Origin: JAFAFN01 sp963707555
Lineage (GTDB): Bacteria; Actinomycetota; Acidimicrobiia; Acidimicrobiales; Microtrichaceae
DNA: 64,000 nt
Assembly: GCA_963707555.1 (NCBI GenBank)
Contig: CAVPQM010000025.1
Location: 62,001-126,000 of the forward strand
Direction: 5' to 3'
The notes under the pieces were generated by a model. It saw only the letters and a program-made list of their open reading frames with translations, was not told where the DNA came from and ran no database searches. The position numbers and the translations under genes were made by a program. This document shows, in pieces, positions 1 to 10,000 of this stretch; the stretch's first letter is position 1, and every line of letters begins with the position of its first letter.

Positions 1-891
1 GACGGCGACTCGAGCAGTGCGTCGAGGTCGAAGTTCACGCCGCTCACGATGAAGAAGACGGGGATCAGGAACCCGAAGCCGATCGCCTCGAGCCGTGGAC
101 TGAGCGCTTCGTTCTGCTCGGGGCTCAGCGCGATGCGGGCGATCATGCCCGCGGCGAACGCGCCGAGCAGGTTGTCGAGACCGAGCTCGGCGGCGACCAT
201 CACCAGCAACGTGATCAGCAGCAGGATGATCCGCACCGGCAGCTGCGTCGAGGTGGACAGGTGCCGCTGCAGCATCTCGATCAGCGCCGGGGGCTGCGGA
301 CGGGACGCGATCCCGGCCACCGCGACGGCGAGGACGCGCGAACACGATGAGCAGCAGCGCCTCGACCGCGGGGCTCGACGACGACAACAGGATGGTGACC
401 GCGAGGATCGGACCGAACTCGCCGATGGCGCCCGCGGCGGTCAGGAACGAACCGAAGCGTGTCTCGAGCATGCCCCGGTCGCGCAGCATCGGCAGCAGCG
501 TCCCGATCGCCGTGGTGGTCAGCGCCAGGCCGACGAGCAGGCTGGAGATGACGAAGCCCTCGAGCGCCAGGACGGCGCCGACGCCCAGACCGAGCGCCAG
601 CGAGATCGCCCAGCCGGCGGCGCCGCGGTTCAGCGGCGCGCCCTTGAGCTTGCCGAAGTCGATCTCGTAGCCGGCGAGGAAGAACAGCACGGCCAGTCCG
701 AGCTGGCTGAGCCCGTTGACGAACGGGTCGACCTCGACCCACCCCAGCAGTGCGGGGCCGACGAGGATGCCCAGGCCGAGCTCGAACAGCACGCTCGGGA
801 TGCGCCACTTCCGCAGCAGCTCCGACAGCAGCGGGGCGACGACGGCGGCGGCGGCGATGACGACGAAGGACACCGCGGTCGAGTGGTTCAT
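1..891 (-). CDS. Kef-type cation:proton antiporter (CPA2), C-terminus outside window, one frameshift
   Basis: Integral membrane exchanger of the Kef/NhaP2-like CPA2 family, moving K+ or Na+ against protons. Read on the minus strand from ATG at 891, the product starts MNHSTAVSFVVIAAAAVV and continues through several hydrophobic helices with family-typical stretches: FELGLGILVGPALLGW, LGLAVLFFLAGYEID, EFGPILAVTILLSSSS. The frame breaks near 335-342 (after LLLIVFA) and continues in another frame through VLAVAVAGIASRP to GFGFLIPVFFIVSGVNFDL, a hallmark of the family, so the two halves are one gene. The 3' end lies beyond position 1, so any RCK/TrkA-N domain cannot be seen. It is the last visible gene of a minus-strand run that also holds the ArfB, glutaredoxin and SDR genes. 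The family is clear; the transported ion is not. Confidence 0.85.
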   Translation of the reverse strand, partial: MNHSTAVSFVVIAAAAVVAPLLSELLRKWRIPSVLFELGLGILVGPALLGWVEVDPFVNGLSQLGLAVLFFLAGYEIDFGKLKGAPLNRGAAGWAISLALGLGVGAVLALEGFVISSLLVGLALTTTAIGTLLPMLRDRGMLETRFGSFLTAAGAIGEFGPILAVTILLSSSSPAVEALLLIVFARPRRRGGRDRVPSAAPGADRDAAAAPVHLDAAAGADHPAADHVAGDGRRRARSRQPARRVRRGHDRPHRAEPRAERSAQSTARGDRLRVPDPRLLHRERRELRPRRTARVAV

Positions 892-936
892 GGCCTCTGA
901 GACTACGGAGTGATCATGCCGGTCCGGCGCATCCGT

Positions 937-1353
937 TCAGTGCTCTCCCTGGGGGCGGCGACGGTTCTGCTTCGTCTCGCTGCGCTGGCGTTTGGCGTCG
1001 AGTCGGCGGCGCTTGGAACCGAGCGTCGGTCGAGTCGGGCGACGGGGCGCTGCGGCACCAGCGCGTTCGCCAGCCGGCCCGCGAGGCGTTCGCGGGCGAT
1101 GCCGCGGTTGCGGATCTGCGAGCGCTCGTCGTCGACCACGACACGGACCTCGTCGCCGAACGCGTCGAGCAGGACCCGTCGCTGGTGGTCGTCGAGCGTG
1201 GCTGGAACCGGCGATGTCGAAGCGCAGCTCGACCCGGGTCGCCGCCTTGTTGGCGTGCTGCCCACCCGGCCCGCCAGAGGTCGAGAAGCGCTCGTCGATC
1301 TCCGGAGCGGGGATGGTCAGGCCAGGCCGGACGACCAGGTCGTCGGCGGCCAC
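937..1353 (-). CDS. arfB: ArfB/YaeJ-like peptidyl-tRNA hydrolase (RF-1 domain), two frameshifts
   Basis: Ribosome-rescue hydrolase that releases peptidyl-tRNA from stalled ribosomes. The first 45 residues contain the class I release-factor signature SGGPGGQHANK with its GGQ catalytic loop. The frame is lost near 1205, continues as ATLDDHQRRVLLDAFGDEV through a second frame, then returns near 1050 to give the basic tail RPTRPTLGSKRRRLDAKRQR. That tail is the usual ArfB C-terminus that inserts into the mRNA channel. With both shifts corrected the protein is about 138 residues, the usual ArfB length, and all parts are conserved, so sequencing errors are likelier than decay. Its start overlaps the end of the glutaredoxin gene by 37 bp. 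Confidence 0.85.
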   Translation of the reverse strand: MAADDLVVRPGLTIPAPEIDERFSTSGGPGGQHANKAATRVELRFDIAGSSHARRPPATGPARRVRRRGPCRGRRRALADPQPRHRPRTPRGPAGERAGAAAPRRPTRPTLGSKRRRLDAKRQRSETKQNRRRPQGEH

Positions 1354-1694
1354 CGTCTCAGCAGTCGCCGCGCAGCAGGTGCGGCAGCGTGCGTGGCCAC
1401 GGCGTCGTGCACCTGCGCTGCGCTCGGGTTGACCAGTCCGACGTGGTCGGGGTCGTCGACGGAGCCGATCAGGACCGTCGGGACGGTCTCGTTGCCGTTC
1501 GCGAGGCGCTGCACGACGCGGGCGGCGGCCGGGTCGTCCCAGATGTTGACCTCGACGATCGGCAGACCGGAGGACCCGAGGTCACGTCGCAGCACCGCGC
1601 AGAACCCGCACGCGGGACGCCAGAACAACGTGATCGCCGCGGCGTCGCCGGTCACGGGGTGGTCGTCGCTTCGATCGCCGGGCTGGTCGTGCAC
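1317..1694 (-). CDS. Glutaredoxin-like protein (CGFC motif)
   Basis: Small cytoplasmic thiol-disulfide oxidoreductase, 125 residues. After a short N-terminal extension the thioredoxin fold begins AAITLFWRPACGFC, with the CxxC active site CGFC near residues 29-32. The expected TVP cis-proline segment follows in NGNETVPTVLIGS. It resembles actinobacterial mycoredoxin/glutaredoxin proteins that reduce mixed disulfides with low-molecular-weight thiols, which is an inference from family. It overlaps the ArfB gene downstream and the start region of the SDR gene lies upstream on the same strand, suggesting one transcript. Confidence 0.85.
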   Translation of the reverse strand: MHDQPGDRSDDHPVTGDAAAITLFWRPACGFCAVLRRDLGSSGLPIVEVNIWDDPAAARVVQRLANGNETVPTVLIGSVDDPDHVGLVNPSAAQVHDAVATHAAAPAARRLLRRWPPTTWSSGLA

Positions 1695-1727
1695 ACCCCG
1701 ATCGTACCCAGCGCGGCCGTGAGCAGA

Positions 1728-2665
1728 TCAGGCGCTCCGGCGCTCGGGGTCGCGGTGGTGCCCGACGGTCGGACCCAGCTCGTCGTGCATCCATCGCACG
1801 GTCGTCGCGATGCCCGAGCCGAGCGGCACCCGAGGCGCCCACCCGAGCTGCTCGGTCGCGACGGTGATGTCGGGGGTCGACCGCGGCGACGCCGCTGCGC
1901 TGCTGCACCGGCGGAACTCGACCTCGACCACGCGACGCGGTGGCGCTCCGAACGGCCTCGGCGATCGCCGCCGAGCGAGTGGGCGGTCGGGTCACCCAGG
2001 TCGACGGGGTGCGCGCCCAGCTCGCTGCGGAACAGTCGCAGCATGCCGTTCACCAGGTCCGAGACGAAGCAGAAGGTGCGGGTGTCGTCGGGCTGCCCGG
2101 CGAGCGAGAGCGGCTGGCCCGTGACACCCTGCAGCGTCAGGTGCGCGAGCGTCGGCTCGTCCTCGGGCTCCATGCGCGGGCCGTAGGCGCTGAACAGGCG
2201 GGCGACCCGCAGGTCAGGCCCGGCGCCCCGCCTCCGACGGGTCATCAGGTGGGCGTCCTCGGCGAAGGGATCGTCGTACTCCTCGCCCGTCGCGCCGACC
2301 AGCAGCAGTCGGCAGCGGCGTCGTCCGGCGAACTCGATGACCTCGTCGACACCCGTGGGCACCGGCGGCAGACCGGCGCCGTCGCACGGCACGGCGACCG
2401 CCGGCGTCGGCGAGATCAGGTGGAAGACGCCGTCGACCGGGCCGCGCACGGGGATGCCGTCGTTGACGTCGGCCTCACGGAACGAGAACGTCGGCAGTCG
2501 GACGAACGTGGCCAGGTTGGCGCGGCGACCGCTCGAGAGGTCGTCGATGCCGATGACCTCGTGTCCCCGTCGCAGCAGCGCCTCGCACAGGTGCGAGCCG
2601 AGGAAACCGGCTGCGCCGGTGACCACGAACCTGCTCGGCGAGGCGGTGTCGCTCACGGGTCCCAC
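1728..2665 (-). CDS. NAD-dependent epimerase/dehydratase-like SDR with degenerate active site, two frameshifts
   Basis: Extended short-chain dehydrogenase, the family of sugar-nucleotide epimerases and decarboxylases. The NAD-binding Rossmann motif is intact: FVVTGAAGFLGSHLCEALL at the N-terminus. The nearest relatives by eye are UDP-glucuronate decarboxylase/dTDP-glucose dehydratase types (IDDLSSGRRANL, VARLFSAYGPRM, DDTRTFCFVSDLVNGM). Where these carry the catalytic Y-x-x-x-K between STSEVYG and the RIFNTYGPRM block, this protein runs directly from GATGEEYDDPF to RVARLFSAYGPRM with about 20 residues missing. No frame change occurs there, so the loss looks real. Frameshifts near 1985 and 1935 break the C-terminal third, which resumes as VEVEFRR and EQLGWAPRVPL. 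Substrate is unknown. Confidence 0.75.
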
Positions 2666-2734
2666 GTTACGAAGCGCGCCCGGAGCTGATGGGGCACGGA
2701 TGTGAAGCCGCTGTTACCAGCTGCGCACAGTCCT

Positions 2735-2810
2735 ACTCCCGCCACAAGGATGTCGCCGTTGGACGACGCCTCCGGTCGGGGTGGGCTCACTCCCGCCACG
2801 AGGATGTCGC
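2735..2810. repeat. Two near-identical 22-bp direct repeats in the 211-bp gap before the methyltransferase
   Basis: ACTCCCGCCACAAGGATGTCGC-type element at 2735-2756 and again at 2789-2810 with one difference (A to G), 54 bp apart. The rest of the gap (2666-2876) holds no gene that I can support. The copies lie between two diverging genes and may be regulatory or simple slippage products. Confidence 0.6.
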
Positions 2811-2876
2811 AGCGGTCGGGTGGTGGGGCGACGGGCCGCTACGGTCGCCGGCCATGAGCACAGCTGATCGACGACC

Positions 2877-3710
2877 GTGGACGACGACCGCCCGGTGCTG
2901 GAGCCGGCGGCGCAGGCGTACCTCGACCTGCTCCGGCGGTGTCTGACCCGGGAGCTGTTCCTCGACCAGGAGTGGTGGGACGTCGACCTGCGCGACTGGC
3001 CGGGTGGCAAGGACGCCGTGGTGCCGACGCTCCGCGAGCACGGCTGGAGAGTCGTGCGGCGCGGTGATCCGAGCTCACGCGACGAAGGGCGCGACTGGCC
3101 GCCGACGGCCGAGACGATGATCGGCACGAAGCGGCTCGACAACGTCGTGTGGTCGTGCGTGCAGGCGCTGCGCGACGACGTGCCGGGCGACTTCATCGAG
3201 ACCGGCGTCTGGCGAGGCGGCACGACGATCCTCATGCGCGCCGTGCTCGAGGCCTACGGTGACCCGACCCGGTCGGTGTGGGTCGCGGACTCCTTCGAGG
3301 GGCTGCCGGTGCCCGACGCCGAGCGCTACCCGGCGGACTCGGGCCTGGACTGGTCCCACGTCGAGGTCCTCAAGGTGGGCGCCGACGCGGTGCGCGCCAA
3401 CTTCGAGCGCTACGGGCTGCTCGACGACCGGGTGCGGTTCCTCGAGGGTTGGTTCTCGGACACGCTGCCCGACGCGCCGATCGAGGCGATCTCGGTGCTG
3501 CGGCTCGACGGCGACCTCTACGAGTCCACGATGGACGCGCTCGTCGCCCTCGAGCCCAAGGTGTCGCCCGGTGGGTTCGTGCTGGTGGACGACTACGGCG
3601 GCTGGGTGCCGTGCCGCGAAGCGGTCGAGGACTACCGGGCAGCGCAGGGCATCACGGATCCGATCGTCGAGGTCGACTGGACCGGGGTCTGGTGGCGCAA
3701 GTCCGCCTGA
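2877..3710 (+). CDS. TylF/MycF-like macrocin O-methyltransferase family protein
   Basis: SAM-dependent methyltransferase of the TylF family, which methylates hydroxyls on sugars of macrolides and other glycosylated products using Mg2+. Visible signatures: ETMIGTKRLDNV, the SAM-binding GDFIETGVWRGGTTILMRAV near residues 102-121, VWVADSFEGLPVPD, and the acidic metal/substrate motif LRLDGDLYESTMDAL. At 277 residues it is normal for the family. The GTG start at 2877 has no good ribosome site. An ATG at 2854 in another frame would fit if a base were wrong in between, so the N-terminus is uncertain. The SDR of the neighbouring minus-strand run could handle a related sugar, but no glycosyltransferase cluster is present, so the substrate is open. 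Confidence 0.85.
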   Translation: MDDDRPVLEPAAQAYLDLLRRCLTRELFLDQEWWDVDLRDWPGGKDAVVPTLREHGWRVVRRGDPSSRDEGRDWPPTAETMIGTKRLDNVVWSCVQALRDDVPGDFIETGVWRGGTTILMRAVLEAYGDPTRSVWVADSFEGLPVPDAERYPADSGLDWSHVEVLKVGADAVRANFERYGLLDDRVRFLEGWFSDTLPDAPIEAISVLRLDGDLYESTMDALVALEPKVSPGGFVLVDDYGGWVPCREAVEDYRAAQGITDPIVEVDWTGVWWRKSA

Positions 3711-3747
3711 TCAGCGCTGCCTGATCAACGCTGCCTGATCAGCGCTG
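3706..3747. repeat. 14-bp tandem repeat x3 carrying the stop codons of two convergent genes
   Basis: CCTGATCAGCGCTG is repeated three times (middle copy one mismatch). Each unit contains the palindrome TGATCA, a TGA stop on both strands. The first copy supplies the methyltransferase stop (3708-3710, plus) and the third the BioD stop (3739-3741, minus). A second short repeat, GAGCTGGTCGAC-like, follows immediately inside bioD and encodes its QLVDQLVDQ tail. Confidence 0.85.
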
Positions 3748-4391
3748 GTCGACGAGCTGGTCGACGAGCTGGTCGATCGTCGTCAGCGCGACGATGCCGT
3801 CGTGCTCACGCAGCCAGTCCAGGTTCCGGCGGTGCAGCTCGTCGGCGTGGTCGAACCGGTTGAGCAGGACCGTGACCGGCGCGGTCGGGGCGAGCGCCTC
3901 GGCCGCGGGTCGCACGGCGTTGAGCGTTCCCAGGCCGGCGTCCGCGACCAGGACGATCCCGTCGGGGTGCAGCAGTCGCGACAGCTCGAGGCCGTCGCCG
4001 TCGTGGGCGATCGGTGACCAGGGGCCTCCCGCCAGCTCCACGAACCCCACCTCGACGGCATCGTGTCCCCACGACGCCGTGACCTCGCCGACGAGCTCGG
4101 CCAGATGGATCCGGCTCCGACCGAGCGAGTCCGCCGCCATGGGCGGTGCCATGGCGACGCGGTACCAGCGGTGCGGCGGGCAGACCTGCTCCGCCGATTC
4201 CCCCGACGCCGCGCCGAGCAGTGCGGCATCGGTCGACGCCTCGGGGTCTCCTGCGTCGAACGATTGGGCGGGCTTGCGCGCCGCGACGGACACGCCCCGC
4301 GTTCTCAGGCCCTCGATGGTGCGGGCGGCGACCCACGTCTTGCCCACCTCGGTCGCGGTCCCCGCGACCACGACGACGCGTGACGGTCGGT

Positions 4392-4395
<4 letters not shown>
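3739..4395 (-). CDS. bioD: Dethiobiotin synthetase
   Basis: Catalyses ATP- and CO2-dependent ring closure of 7,8-diaminopelargonate to dethiobiotin, the third step of the biotin branch present here. The P-loop is at residues 10-18 (AGTATEVGKTWVA), with the KPAQSFD segment and FVELAGGPWSPIA typical of the BioD phosphate/DAPA site. Length 218 residues, as expected. The ATG at 4395 overlaps the bioF stop (ATGA), so translation is coupled and bioA-bioF-bioD form one operon. The last residues, QLVDQLVDQR, come from a short tandem repeat. No bioB is present in the window. Confidence 0.93.
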
Positions 4396-5506
<1,111 letters not shown>

Positions 5507-5510
<4 letters not shown>

Positions 5511-6842
5511 CCGGTCCGACCCGCCGTGTCGCCGGCCGGGGTACCGAGCGCGACGCGTATCGACGCCTCGAGCACGTCGACGATGCGTTCGATCTCTTCC
5601 GCGGTCGAGGTGAGGATGGGCATGAGGACCACGACGTCGCCGAGCGGTCGCAGCAGCACGCCGCGGTCGACCGCGCCGGCACAGACCTTGCGCCCCCAGC
5701 GGGTCGCGCCGGGCGGCGGTGCGAGCTCGACGCCGACCATGAGGCCCTGCTGGCGCACCTCGCCGACCTCGGACGAGCGGCGCGATCCGGGCGCGCAACA
5801 GGTCGTCGAGCTGCTCGGCGCGCTCCACGACGTTGTCCAGCACGCCCGACCCGAGGAACAGCTCCAGGTGGGCGAGCCCGACCGCCGCGGCCAGGGCGTT
5901 CCCGCTGTAGGAGTGGCCGTGGTAGAGCGTCGCCTCGGAGAGGTCCTCGCCGAGGAACGCCTCGTAGACCCGGTCGTTCGCGACGGTCGCGGCGAGCGCC
6001 AGGTAGCCGCCGGTGATGCCCTTGCCGATCGTCAGCAGGTCGGGGCGCAGGCCGCACTGCTCGACGGCGAACATCGTGCCGGTCCGGCCGAAGCCGGTGG
6101 CGACCTCGTCGCAGATGAGCAGCACGTCGTGGCGGCGACAGGCCTCGCCGAGCGCGGCGAACTCCGAAGCGGGTCGCAGCTGCATGCCCGCTGCTCCCTG
6201 GACGAGCGGTTCGACGACGACCGCGGCGAGCTCGTCGCGGTGCTCGGCGATCAGCTCGCACGCCCGGGTGATGCAGTCGGGGTCGTCGAAGCCGGGGGCA
6301 CGCAGCACCGGGAAGCGGAGCGGGTCGAACACGTCGGTGCCGAAGCCGCCGGCGCCGATCGACAGCGAGCCGATGGTGTCGCCGTGGTAGGCGCCGCCGA
6401 AGGCGAGGTACTTCGAGCGGCCCTGCACGCCCTGGTTGGTCCAGAACTGGAACGCGATCTTGATCGCCTGCTCGACCGCCGCCGCGCCGTCCGAAGCGAA
6501 CAGGAAGTGCGGCCCGTCGACGGGGACGACACGAGCGAGCGCCTCGGCGAACTCGATGGTCGTCGTGTTGCCGTTGCCCAGCAGCGTCGAGTGCGCGACC
6601 TTGCCGAGCTGGTCGGCCGCGGCCGCGTCGAGCTCGGGCACGCGGTGTCCGAGCGTGGTCACCCACAGCGAGCTGATCGCGTCGAGGTAGCGGCGGCCGT
6701 CGACGTCGATGAGCTCGCGGCCCTCGGCACGCTCGACGATCACCGGGTTGTTGTCGGCGTACGCGGCCATCTGGGTGAAGCCGTGCCAGACGACCGACCG
6801 GTCCCGTTCGATCCACTCGTTGCGGTCCGTCACGGCGTTCAA
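5507..6842 (-). CDS. bioA: Adenosylmethionine-8-amino-7-oxononanoate aminotransferase, one frameshift
   Basis: PLP-dependent class III aminotransferase that uses SAM as amino donor to make 7,8-diaminopelargonate. Signatures: VWHGFTQMAAY near the N-terminus (the BioA substrate motif), DAISSLWVTTLGHR, AFGGAYHGDTIGSLS, LLICDEVATGFGRTG and the lysine of LLTIGKGITGGYL. An extra G near 5773 breaks the frame after RIAPL. The remaining residues (SEVGEVRQQGLMVGVEL to the end) are intact in the next frame. The TTG at 6842 starts the visible protein, with GTG at 6833 as an alternative. First gene of bioA-bioF-bioD, transcribed away from fas; its likely promoter is at 6888-6916. Confidence 0.92.
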
Positions 6843-6887
6843 GGTAACGGCCAGCGGCGGCCTGCACGAAGCCCGGATCGCACTGTT

Positions 6888-6916
6888 TTCATAGGGAGTT
6901 TGTTACCCGTCGGAAA
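6888..6916 (-). promoter_or_regulatory. Probable bioADF promoter
   Basis: On the minus strand TTTCCG (6911-6916), a 17-bp spacer and TATGAA (6888-6893) form a sigma-A-like promoter about 45 bp upstream of bioA. The -35 box sits inside the first of two direct repeats, so a protein bound there could block transcription. Assigned by pattern only. Confidence 0.55.
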
Positions 6917-6941
6917 CTTGCGGTTACCACGCGGAAACTTG
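6902..6941. promoter_or_regulatory. Pair of 19-bp direct repeats between bioA and fas (candidate operator)
   Basis: GTTACCCGTCGGAAACTTG (6902-6920) and GTTACCACGCGGAAACTTG (6923-6941) match at 16 of 19 positions and start exactly 21 bp apart, two helical turns. Inverted GGTAAC half-elements flank them at 6843-6848 and 6951-6956. The site covers the bioA -35 box and lies about 95-130 bp before fas. A regulator co-controlling biotin and fatty acid synthesis is the natural guess; its identity is unknown. Confidence 0.6.
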
Positions 6942-7034
6942 TCACGGATCGGTAACCGGATGCTCCGCAGGTGGTCACAACACCCCGAGCGACCTCGCCC
7001 GGTCGCTCCGACGAATCCCGGATGGAGAAATCAG

Positions 7035-10000
7035 ATGTCGGTGTCCTTCCTGACGCCCAGCTTCGACGCGCCTGCGGACGTGACCCGGTCCCCGATCGAG
7101 GGGTCGCTCGCGCACGACCTGGCCACCGGCACCACGACCGCCGCTCTCACCTTCGCCGGCCAGGGGTGGCGGTGGTGGGACGACCTCGACGCACTGCTCG
7201 CTCGTCGCCCGTGGCTCCGCGAGCGTGCCGGCCGTTGGGCCGACCGGATCGCCGAGCTCGCCGCGGCACCCGCGCTCACCGACCTGGCGGCGCTGCGTCA
7301 CGGGTTCGATCCGCTGCGGTGGGTCGATGACGCGCGCACCCGACCCGACGACGGCGAGCTGAGCGCCCTGGCGGTCTCGATGCCCGGCGTCCTGCTCACG
7401 CAGCTGCTGGCGTACCGCGAAGCGTGGGAGGACGGACTGGCCCACGCCGTCGAGGCGGGCTCGCTGGTCGCGTCGACCGGCCACTCGGGTGGTGTGCTCG
7501 CCGCCGCGGCCGTCGCCGCGCGTCCCGACGGGCTCGAGGACGACGACGCGATCGCCGCGTTCCTGGAGCTGTCGGTGGTGCTCGGTCACCTGGCGGGCAC
7601 CTGCTCGCACGCCGTGCCCCCGACGGTGCTCACCGCCGCCATGCGCGGTGACGTCGAGGCGCGCTCGCCGATGGTCGCGGTCGCCGGGGTCCGCCTCGAC
7701 CGACTCGCAGAGGTGCTCGCCGTGGACCTGTCCGACGGCGCGGCGCGCATCGCGCTGCGTCACGGGCCGTCGCGCGCGGTGCTCTCCGGGACCCCCGCCG
7801 GGCTCGACGTGGCCCGCGCCGCCCTGGAGTCCGCCGTGCGTTCGGACCCGGGCGCTGCACCGTTGGTCTGGGAGCCGCTCGCCGTGAGCGCTCCCTGTCA
7901 CCACCCGGTGCTCACCGAGGTCGCTGCGTCGGTGATCGACGCCGCTCGCGCGAACGGGCTGCTCCTGCCCGCACCGACCTCCGGCCTACCGCTCGTCCTG
8001 CCCGACGGTCCCCGCGTGGTCGGTCCCGACGACGACCTGCTCACCGAGCTGGTCGAGGTGATGCTGGTTCGACCCGGTCGCTGGGACCGGACCGCCGCAG
8101 CCCTGGCGACGGGCGCCGCAGGCACCCGCGCGGCGCAGTGGCTGATCGACCTGGGCCCCTCCGACGGCGTCGCCCGCCTGTCCGCCGGAGCGACCGCTGG
8201 ACTCGACGCCGCGGTCCTGGCGTTGTCGACCGACGAGGACCGTCGTGCGCTCGTCACTGCAGGAGCCGTCGACGATCGCCGTCGCACCACCTACGAGCGC
8301 TTCGCCCCGCGGTTGGTCACGCTGCCCGACGGCACGACCCGCGTCGAGAACCGCTTCACCCGCGCCACCGGCAGGTCGCCGATGGTGCTCGCGGGGATGA
8401 CACCCACGACCGTCGACGCGCCCATCGTCGCGGCGGCGGCCAACGCCGGGTTCGTCGCGGAGCTCGCCGGAGGCGGCCAGGTCACCGAGTCGATCTTCGC
8501 GGAACGTCTCGCCGAGCTGGACGAGCTGCTCGAGCCCGGCGCAGAGGTCGTGCTCAACACCCTGCACCTCGACCCGTACCTCTGGGGACTGCACCTGGGT
8601 CGGAGCCGACTCGTGCAGCACGCACGCCGCGAGGGCGCGCCGATCTGCGGCGTCACCATCTCCGCAGGCATCCCCGACACCGACGCCGCGGTCGCCCTGC
8701 TCGACGAGCTCGCCGAGCTCGGCATGTGGTGCAACGCCTTCAAGCCCGGCACCCACGCCCAGGTCCGCCAGGTGGCCGCCATCGCCGCCGCGGCCCCCGA
8801 CCACCTGCTGATGGTGCACGTCGAGGGCGGTCAGGCCGGCGGACACCACTCGTGGGTCGACCTCGACGACCTGCTGCTCGGCGGCTACCGGGAGCTGCGT
8901 TCCCACGACAACGTCGTGCTGTGCGCCGGCGGCGGGGTGGGCACCCCCGAACGAGCGGTCGAGCTGCTCACCGGACGCTGGGCGTTGCGCCACGGCGACG
9001 TGGAGATGCCCGTCGACGGCGTGCTCATCGGCACCGCCGCGATGGCGGCCGCCGAGGCCACCGCCACGCCGGGCGTGAAGGCCGCGCTGGTCGGTGCCCC
9101 GGGCGTCGGCACCCGCGTCGCACGCGGGCGCATCGGCGGGGGAGTGACCTCCGGCCGATCCGGTCTGGACGCCGACATCCACTTCCTGGACAACGCGGCG
9201 TCGCGCTGCGCGGCGCTGCTCGACGAGGTCGCCGGTGACGCCGACGCGGTGGAGCGCCGCCACGACGAGATCGCCGCCGCGCTCGCCGGCACCGCGAAGC
9301 CCTGGTTCGGTGATGTCGCGGCGATGACCTACGAGGAGCTGCTGCGACGCTTCGTCGAGCTCGTCGCCGTCGGCCGCGACGGCCGCTACGAGGACGGCGT
9401 CTGGCTCGACCGCACCCATCGGGAGCGCTTCGTGTCGCTGCTGCAGCGTGCCGAGGCCCGGTTGGACCCCGCCCAGTCCGGACGGATCCCGACCGCGTTC
9501 GCGGACGCCGCATCGGTCGACGATCCCGCTGCAGCGGTCGACGAGCTCGTGCGTCGCCACCCCGGCGCCGCGACGACCCGCCTGCACCCGGCGGATCCCG
9601 CGGACTTCCTGCACATCTGCCGGGCGCCGGGCAAGCCCGTGCCGTTCGTGCCGGTGCTCGACGGCGACGTGCGCCGTTGGTACCAGTCCGACTCGCTCTG
9701 GCAGGCGCAGCACCCGGCGTACGACGCCGACCAGGTGTTGATCATCCCGGGGCCTGCCGCGGTGACCGGCATCACCGTGCCGGACGAGCCGATCGCGGAC
9801 CTGCTGGCGCGCTTCGACGACGCGGTGCGCGACGACCTGCTCGCCGACGGTGTGACGCCGTCGGAGGTCCCACGCCGTCGACGCCACGGCGAGGTCGCCG
9901 CGCTCAGCGGTCCGGTCGCCGCGCTGCTCGCCGCACCGACGGTCCTCGTCGACGGAGCGGTGCGGCCCAACCCGGTGCTCCGACTCGCACCGTCGCACGA

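Noticed and set aside
6902..6941. BirA/BioQ biotin operator
   Set aside because: The elements are direct repeats, not the palindromes bound by those repressors.
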